Below, in pieces: positions 6,101 to 8,101 of a DNA stretch of 8,101 nucleotides. Within the stretch, counting starts at the first letter, position 1. Each line of letters starts with the position of its first letter. Source of the stretch: Allosphingosinicella sp. Lineage in GTDB: Bacteria > Pseudomonadota > Alphaproteobacteria > Sphingomonadales > Sphingomonadaceae. Below the pieces are notes generated by a model. The model worked only from the letters and a program-made list of their open reading frames with translations, searched no databases and was not told where the DNA came from. The position numbers and the translations under genes were made by a program. The stretch lies in assembly GCA_030146745.1 (NCBI GenBank), contig JASLBD010000442.1, positions 1-8,101 of the forward strand, in the 5' to 3' direction.

Positions 6101-8101
6101 CCTCCTCGCTGGCCGGCGGGGTGCCGCCGTAATAAGCGGCCTGGGCCTGCTCGCGGGCGGTGCCCAGCTTTTCCCACAGCGTCTCCTCCATCGTCTGAAG
6201 CTCGGCTTCGGCGGGGATCGGGAAATTGTCGATCGCCTCCGCGATCGGCTCGGCCATCTGGCGGAGGCCGGATTCGAGGCCGAGCACCTGGGCCATCAGC
6301 GAAAGCCCCGATTGTCGAGCCGACGAGTGCAGCTGCTCCGACAGGGTGCCGGCGCTCCGTGCCTGCGCTGCGGTGCCGGTCTCGCCCCGGGCCTTGGTCT
6401 GCCGCCGCATTCCCTCCGCGGCCGAGGCCATCCTTTCCCTGCGGTCCCGGGCGGCGATGCCGGCCCGTTCGTCCGTCCGCTCCGAGGCCTGCTTCACATA
6501 GCCGGCGAACTGCTCCGCGGTCTGGCCGCGTTGCCGGCCGATCTCGTCGTGGAGGGCGGTGACGGTGCCGCCCTGGGCGGCGGCCATCGCCCGATAGCCC
6601 TGCAGCTGCCCTTCCCCGGCCCGGGAGAGGCCGGCATGCTGGGCCTGCCCGGCGCGCTCCGCGGTGGCGACCATCTGGTCGCGGCTCCGGCCGTAACGTT
6701 CGACGAGCGACCGCTCGATCCGCACGCGGCTCTGCCTGACCGCCTTGATCCCGCTTTTGACGGTCTTGCGGACCTGCTTCAGCGCATTGCGCTTCATGGT
6801 CGCGATCTGGGCCGGGGCCGACGTCCCGAGCTGGGTGATATAGTTCTGGAAGGGCTGGAAGGCCTCGGTCGCCGCCGACTGGAAGCCGGTGGCGGCGGTG
6901 GCGAGCTGGCTTGCGAAGACCGTGGCCGCCTCGGTGAAGGCGGTGGCGCGGTCGCTCGCCCGGTGCTGGACGGCCGGATCGAGCGGTTCGTTCTCGGCGG
7001 CCTGCATCTGCGGACCGAACTGGGCATATTCGGCCGCCGCGTTGGGCACGTGCGCGGGCGACGGATCGGCGTTGAGCGAGGAAAAGGCCTGGGAGGCCGG
7101 CGGGCCGGTACGATCTACCTCTCCGGCGTAAAAGGCCAGCTCGTTCTCGACGTCCGCGGCGCCCTCTCGGGCGAGCGCGATTCTCTGCTCGATGACCGCC
7201 TTTCGGGCGGCGACGGTTGCGAGCGAGCGCCGGGCGGCGGAGCGGATCAGGATCCGCGCGGTCTGCCCCTGGAGCTCGAGCCGGGCGATCGCGTCCGCTT
7301 CGGCGGTGGCGAGATCGAGGCGGGCGCTCTCCAGCACGCGCGCGAGATCGAACAGCGAGCTGTCCAGGGTGCGCTGGGATTCGTCCCCCATCTGCCGGTA
7401 GAGCGAGACCAAGGCCGCCGCCGAATCGCGCCCGTCCTGGATGAAGCCGCGGTGCAGCCGCTCGGCGGAGGCCGCGACCGCTCCGAAGGCATTTTCATAG
7501 CCGCGGGCCGGAGCCGGCACCGCCTGTTTGCCGCCCGCCGGCTCGACGGAAAGGTAGCGCGGCATGACCAGAGGCGCGTCGACTCCGCGCAGTTCGAGCG
7601 GCCTGTGCATCAGCATGACCGGGCCGGTCGAGGGCAAGGCGACCGGAGCCTCGTCTTGCTCTTCTCCGCGCCCTTCCCGGTCGCCCTCGCCGCCGCGCCG
7701 GCGCCGGGCCGTGGCCGGGCCTTCGCCCTGTCCTGCCGCCGCCGCTGCGCCGTCCGGAGCCGGCGCCTCTCCTCCGGCGGAACCGTCGGCCGCCGCGGCC
7801 GCCTCCCCGTCGGCGGCCGGCCCGTCGGCTGCGGGGTTCGGGGTCTGGTCGGCTTGCGGAGCTTCAGCCGGCTCGGTGTCCGTCGCGGGCGCCTCGCGGG
7901 GGCGGGCCGGGAGAGCCGCGGCGAGATCCTCCCCGCCCGGCGGCCGGACGATGGAGGCCGCCGCCAGGGACTCGCCCAGGCCGGCCAGGTCGGCATAGCT
8001 GGCGAGGGCCTCGCGCCGGTCCCGGAGATAGCGTGGGCTCGCCTGGACCTGCGCGTCGTCGGGAGAGCTGCGGGTCGGCCTGGCGGGCGGACCCGGCGGG
8101 C
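198..8101 (-). CDS. Giant multi-domain toxin-like protein (annexin-like repeat, ART and deaminase domains), 5' end outside window
   Basis: This is one uninterrupted frame from the window edge to TGA at 198-200, 2633 codons visible. The N-terminus is missing. The first TTG in frame is codon 155 (7635-7637) and the first ATG is codon 162 (7614-7616), but the same frame stays open and keeps normal GC-rich codon use up to 8099. No ribosome-binding site precedes either codon, so neither is likely the start. Residue numbers in these entries count from the first complete codon (8097-8099). Domains in order: low complexity 25-153; helical/coiled 185-660; Ser/Pro linker 663-690; helical repeats with an annexin-like unit 691-1220; hydrophobic Gly/Ala zone 1337-1510; linker; JAB-like 1730-1930; ADP-ribosyltransferase-like 1984-2258; charged spacer; deaminase 2471-2633. 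The architecture resembles giant polymorphic or eCIS-associated toxins, which often start with a DUF4157-type domain; that domain, if present, is off-window. The function as a secreted toxin is inferred from the architecture, not shown. Confidence 0.95.
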   Translation of the reverse strand, partial: PPGPPARPTRSSPDDAQVQASPRYLRDRREALASYADLAGLGESLAAASIVRPPGGEDLAAALPARPREAPATDTEPAEAPQADQTPNPAADGPAADGEAAAAADGSAGGEAPAPDGAAAAAGQGEGPATARRRRGGEGDREGRGEEQDEAPVALPSTGPVMLMHRPLELRGVDAPLVMPRYLSVEPAGGKQAVPAPARGYENAFGAVAASAERLHRGFIQDGRDSAAALVSLYRQMGDESQRTLDSSLFDLARVLESARLDLATAEADAIARLELQGQTARILIRSAARRSLATVAARKAVIEQRIALAREGAADVENELAFYAGEVDRTGPPASQAFSSLNADPSPAHVPNAAAEYAQFGPQMQAAENEPLDPAVQHRASDRATAFTEAATVFASQLATAATGFQSAATEAFQPFQNYITQLGTSAPAQIATMKRNALKQVRKTVKSGIKAVRQSRVRIERSLVERYGRSRDQMVATAERAGQAQHAGLSRAGEGQLQGYRAMAAAQGGTVTALHDEIGRQRGQTAEQFAGYVKQASERTDERAGIAARDRRERMASAAEGMRRQTKARGETGTAAQARSAGTLSEQLHSSARQSGLSLMAQVLGLESGLRQMAEPIAEAIDNFPIPAEAELQTMEETLWEKLGTAREQAQAAYYGGTPPASEEATTSSSSSGPAPAPPPAGTGTNPSEFVDKATTLAAAPATEEQIVSVTGTIANRVVADVTRRGDDLKGQMTLLGQNPRETLALVRGLTYLRGQAVIKYYDESRPGNLWDDIALYMSFGNPITGFTTRVESGDAVYDYLLGNRAAGALHEVQAATEWWNNGDQVQEAMTELSPADVEAMRGLPGAAAVLNAVENDLEGADRRMFHILREVTAENAADSVAAVRAIRLDDQVEGALAADPERGADNAFDIMERAALAGGSTALEGHNEFGLTADYQAETPEQAEARRNRSWQETVARLGNDGERRADGAAGGVQYLRELVSRERLYGQGDYYYQASVRSEQVQLLTNLAAHGPGAPETRAAQLLVEETRRGGSKPERVEHALHDPELNPDMANPDRERPADGQPEPTPEQLERARAREQRMFELYDQYRHPGRIGPPRSVTDIRADLGRRLRAGQTDERQGRLLEGQVVHGLTHPQTAALAFEHAVDRAGTDEDLLRRQFGRMSRDQIDEAVRIYDASHSPGLYERLGIFDHSDGYFRELSGDDRLEIQVLAMGQPRNDRERAEVARMTSRLQLDNAGIAGPLLAGEEHRRLQRSHERLVELMGVGADETEFDSRGRLTVRGPNGERLKVGHFNPEGSFVPTAGQGAMEFAMMMATNQRNAEAYKQATDNIANAITTTLVVTAAIVSTIATGGAAASIWIPVLVTAGAGVAGMAASWAIKGGRYGYEDAGRDFGMTIVQAATAGIGAGLGIARAGGSTALRAAMGARMISNQGFRALSLVDEALIAGASGAIGGGGSALFDDKAWDRGEWLTNIGHGMRKGFLGGFAGGVVTGGATRAIGGLARGVGRAGDALTAYSRGRGADVGSRLGRLRGEAYSTAFPTTLAGRTIGGGLGGAATRYVEIDYDRRRGAYLGSRAQAMEEIADAGIQNSFQSFLEGIGEHASDNSPRMKAWREAAMAGQTPPALPPRLPPAAEPGAPEAAPPPGRAPAPDGPEDAPRRLAAAGSDEEAAAVQPRPVPDADEGASADAPRRRDDDGDILEANSILDRRTPREAPTAANDNIPPPPRRVELDPNEMLNMGRVKEGSVFIHPDATDLMAANDNYRHLILADPTREAALYHNPDTGEYLVVQGGTTFVATIDRSGDLQIRGVRSGVPLHRGDHKPTDGGHWIMQHHYHPTAGATAGAQYLARFPSSGDIRVIRQEASDHDIAEHRSRIYFIDNGKLNYTDFFYNRHTQAVQINYPDPVTGERRARPFESPAAYDEHIVTLRAEAAALTAAAGGGPDTAPAPAARRPDEGGTPEARSLAEGGEGPPRALAPGSRLTDLTQADRSAVLRLAERTGPSGHPLVRDLGLVGEPDSMARLHLVMNDTGLEAPVRQAIADTVLAATREDMIAAGRLAPDEPLMLLFHGAPTGRSASLREGGAQLARVAGGSQDDFGRGVYLTSRIASADIYAAKFDAPRGEIFPFVLRGRDLGTVVDVSPGGVHRAAWEAFVMRNTHRYDRAMALGGAAIDYRALLAGDQPFGTMDAFGNRGTVFEAFLAHLAATTGDPSLAAPDAVLGELGGPMTSGVGGQGDQQAIRSQAVMDELNRQMGFRARAPGSGEGGAPPPARPAGDEPESVANTRAADDEIPDKLEARSLNDDEDEAEPAPAPDVEVDPLAHLSRLNVSIAPDQRVDLSRRVQAAADLLPGAHPMQEALQDIARRLSKPPKAKPSPKEEGQDPVRRLINLLDDLEHGETIRRLIAEGPPPDEQRAAERRREERRALSAKRGRAGDEQAVGDLPEHRLAELLGMPGVEEGDAPSTNARMREVEITPEYSILVTDAPIIPGDGKGGIDPDYGARMAAAYRDLLGFSADRNVAIAEVRVGDSSQVLATKSNNKKYPGLTHLPEETRFKPFNVGGLPRANDTERILLEHIARQIEASGMPESDYGSITIRMYTEREPCDSCASVIEEFKKRYPGVNLIVTTSYI
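201..689 (-). other. C-terminal toxin domain: nucleic-acid deaminase-like (BURPS668_1122 / Toxin-deaminase family)
   Basis: This domain covers residues 2471-2633, the last 163 of the protein, where polymorphic toxins carry their effector. The zinc-site motifs of the deaminase fold are visible: D2570-T-E2572 (384-392), where E would be the proton shuttle and D the first metal ligand, and P-C2607-D-S-C2610 (270-284), the two cysteine ligands. The stretch around them (R-A-N-D-T-E-R-I-L-L-E, then Y-T-E-R-E-P-C, then a helix and Y-P-G-V-N-L-I-V) fits the BURPS668_1122 toxin-deaminase family described by Iyer and Aravind from bacterial toxin systems. Such domains are predicted to convert cytosine (or adenine) to uracil (or inosine) in DNA or RNA. 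Substrate and base preference cannot be read from the sequence. The frame ends cleanly eight residues after a hydrophobic strand, so the fold looks complete. Confidence 0.85.
690..1325 (-). other. Charged, partly helical spacer between ART and deaminase domains
   Basis: Residues 2259-2470. It begins with a Gly/Pro/Ala-rich stretch, then an acidic run (N-D-D-E-D-E-A-E). Next come helical segments with regular hydrophobic spacing (for example R-R-L-I-N-L-L-D-D-L), a Lys/Pro stretch, and an Arg/Glu-rich helix near 800-860. No catalytic motif is recognised. It may act as a flexible linker or hold a protease-processing site that releases the deaminase; the latter is speculation. Confidence 0.6.
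1326..2147 (-). other. ADP-ribosyltransferase-like (ART) toxin domain
   Basis: Residues about 1984-2258. Motifs of the ART fold occur in the right order: L-L-F-H2072-G-A-P (His codon at 1884-1886), then D-D-F-G-R-G-V-Y2105-L-T-S (Tyr codon at 1785-1787) followed by an alanine-rich helix, and finally G-D-Q2240-Q2241-A-I-R-S-Q near 1377-1385 as the candidate third catalytic position. This gives an H-Y-Q type triad, like the DUF3990/PARP-like branch, where 'DFGxGxYLT' is the hallmark. An N-terminal helical extension (2147 down to about 1915) probably packs against it. Predicted reaction: transfer of ADP-ribose from NAD+ to a protein or nucleic-acid target, or NAD+ hydrolysis. F-E-A-F-L near 1540-1500 is an alternative place for the third catalytic residue. 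Family membership is probable; the target is unknown. Confidence 0.75.
2148..2300 (-). other. Ala/Pro/Gly-rich linker between JAB-like and ART domains
   Basis: The stretch is low complexity (repeated Ala, Pro, Gly, Arg, Glu) with no predicted fold, separating two domains with clearly different composition. It contains the pentapeptide E-A-R-S-L (2196-2210), which recurs on the other side of the ART domain at 1191-1205. Confidence 0.7.
2301..2910 (-). other. Possible JAB/JAMM-like metal-binding domain
   Basis: Residues about 1730-1930. Alternating hydrophobic strands precede a histidine-rich motif H-H1837-Y-H1839-P (2580-2594), followed after a spacer by P-S1856-S-G-D1859 (2523-2537). HxH...SxxD together with an upstream Glu (candidate E1788 at 2736-2738, in G-E-Y-L-V-V-Q) is the ligand pattern of JAB/JAMM metallopeptidases. 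These occur in polymorphic toxins as processing or deubiquitinase-like modules. The gap between HxH and SxxD is longer than the usual seven residues, so this is either a divergent member or a different metal-binding fold. The segment after it (2360-2490) is rich in Tyr, Phe, Asn and Ile with lower GC than the surroundings, which indicates a folded core. A different unnamed toxin domain is an alternative. Confidence 0.4.
2911..3265 (-). other. Pro/Ala-rich linker separating hydrophobic zone from toxin modules
   Basis: About 118 residues dominated by Pro, Ala, Gly, Arg, Asp and Glu, with polyproline runs (P-P-A-L-P-P-R-L-P-P; later I-P-P-P-P-R-R) and an R-R-R-D-D-D cluster. It marks the boundary between the delivery part and the enzymatic part. 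Near its C-terminal end is T-A-A-N-D-N, a peptide I associate with alphaproteobacterial proteins. Confidence 0.75.
3560..4095 (-). other. Gly/Ala-rich hydrophobic zone, candidate membrane-passage segment
   Basis: Residues about 1335-1512. The strongest part is 1337-1382: two uncharged hydrophobic stretches separated by Gly/Ala (A-I-T-T-T-L-V-V-T-A-A-I-V, then I-P-V-L-V-T-A-G-A-G-V-A-G). Three shorter Gly-rich hydrophobic stretches follow at about 1396-1415, 1440-1462 and 1484-1510. Giant toxins commonly place such segments before the linker and toxin domains, where they are thought to insert into the target membrane or be threaded through a delivery tube. Membrane insertion is inferred from hydrophobicity only. 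Confidence 0.7.
4440..4695 (-). other. Annexin-like repeat with GTDE motif
   Basis: Residues about 1136-1220. The pattern A-x-x-F-E-H-A-V-D-R-A-G-T-D-E-D (GTDED at 4629-4643) is followed by helices ending in I-Y-D-A-S-H-S-P-G-L and F-R-E-L-S-G-D-D-R. It reproduces the layout of an annexin repeat: G-T-D-E start, a Y-x-x-x-x-x-x-x-L helix, then an L-S-G-D turn. Annexin-like repeats are known in bacterial giant and DUF4157-type proteins. In eukaryotic annexins these loops bind calcium and acidic phospholipid. The type-II calcium motif (GxGTD plus a distant acidic residue) is only partly kept here, so calcium binding is uncertain. Confidence 0.62.
4696..6030 (-). other. Helical repeat region, possibly with degenerate annexin-like units
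   Basis: This region is almost all predicted helix with short breaks. Two stretches resemble decayed annexin units: residues about 725-803 (5690-5925), with R-G-L-T-Y-L-R-G-Q-A-V-I-K-Y-Y followed by L-W-D-D-I; and residues about 814-873 (5480-5660), with M-T-E-L-S-P-A-D-V followed by V-E-N-D-L-E-G-A-D-R-R. Both lack the GTDE signature. A Pro/Glu/Arg-rich insert at about 4850-4930 breaks the region before the clear annexin-like unit. No enzymatic motif is seen. The assignment of the two extra units is tentative. Confidence 0.4.
6030..6110 (-). other. Ser/Pro-rich linker
   Basis: The linker carries T-T-S-S-S-S-S-G-P-A-P-A-P-P-P-A-G-T-G-T, low complexity without hydrophobic residues. It separates the N-terminal helical region from the helical repeat region. 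Confidence 0.75.
6078..6092 (-). repeat. (AGC)5 trinucleotide repeat coding Ser5
   Basis: Five identical AGC serine codons (GCT on the + strand) are in the linker, in frame. Gains or losses of units by slippage would change linker length without breaking the frame. Confidence 0.9.
6115..7545 (-). other. N-terminal long helical, coiled-coil-like region
   Basis: Residues about 185-661. It is dominated by Ala, Gln, Arg, Glu, Ser and Met with few prolines and heptad-like hydrophobic spacing (for example S-L-F-D-L-A-R-V-L-E-S-A-R-L and later repeated A-E-R-A-G-Q-A-Q, G-R-Q-R-G-Q-T-A-E-Q). A basic stretch near 6720-6800 contains many Lys and Arg. One low-complexity break lies near 7010-7110. Long amphipathic helices of this kind occur in tape-measure, phage-tail and eCIS-cargo proteins; here the similarity is only in composition and no family is recognised. 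Confidence 0.55.
7640..8030 (-). other. Ala/Pro/Glu/Asp-rich low-complexity region
   Basis: Residues about 25-153 hold runs of alanine (A5 twice), acidic-proline stretches and one R-R-R-R cluster (7695-7706). There is no fold-like hydrophobic pattern, except for a short helix-like segment around residues 27-45 (R-R-E-A-L-A-S-Y-A-D-L-A). It probably tethers an N-terminal domain outside the window to the helical region. The frame is open throughout, without any ATG, GTG or TTG codon. Confidence 0.7.

Noticed and set aside
7635..7637. TTG as translation start of the giant gene
   Set aside because: There is no ribosome-binding site and the frame remains open to the window edge.
7695..7706. RRRR cluster as a nuclear localisation signal
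   Set aside because: A four-residue basic run in an Ala/Glu/Gly low-complexity region is too weak to call without other support.
7610..7996. Open frames of about 130-145 codons on both strands at the right end, as a possible separate gene upstream
   Set aside because: They are Arg/Pro- or Ser/Ala-rich shadows in GC-rich low-complexity DNA, and the giant gene's own frame is open across the same stretch.

Overview
The window is almost entirely one giant gene. It reads leftwards from beyond the right edge (8101) down to a stop codon at 198-200, and 2633 codons of it are visible. The only other gene is a tRNA-Val(GAC) at 53-127 on the + strand. The two converge on a perfect GC-rich palindrome at 130-163. 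Base composition is very GC-rich, up to about 85% in some 60-base lines of the linkers. The tRNA sequence, the codon use and the peptide 'AANDN' (seen twice) suggest an alphaproteobacterium, most likely a sphingomonad. That is a judgement from pattern, not a database result.

The giant protein is built like a secreted multi-domain toxin of the polymorphic or eCIS-cargo kind. From the N-terminal side (high coordinates) to the C-terminus (low coordinates) it contains: an Ala/Pro/Glu-rich low-complexity stretch at the window edge (about 8030-7640); a long helical, coiled-coil-like region rich in Ala, Gln, Arg and Glu (about 7540-6120); a Ser/Pro linker with five AGC codons (about 6110-6030); a helical repeat region (about 6030-4440) holding one good annexin-like repeat with a GTDE signature; a Gly/Ala-rich hydrophobic zone (about 4095-3560); a Pro/Ala-rich linker; a possible JAB/JAMM-like metal-binding domain with HHYHP and PSSGD motifs (about 2910-2300); a second linker; an ADP-ribosyltransferase-like domain with H, Y and Q motifs (about 2150-1326); a charged helical spacer (about 1325-690); and a C-terminal nucleic-acid deaminase-like domain with DTE and PCDSC motifs (689-201).

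The working model is delivery by the N-terminal and middle parts, membrane passage by the hydrophobic zone, and poisoning by two or three enzymatic domains carried together. No immunity gene fits between the toxin stop codon and the tRNA. This matches a toxin aimed at a different kind of cell, or an immunity gene located elsewhere. The true start, and any N-terminal trafficking domain, lie outside the window. A long open frame on the opposite strand (366-4493) is a composition shadow and is not annotated.
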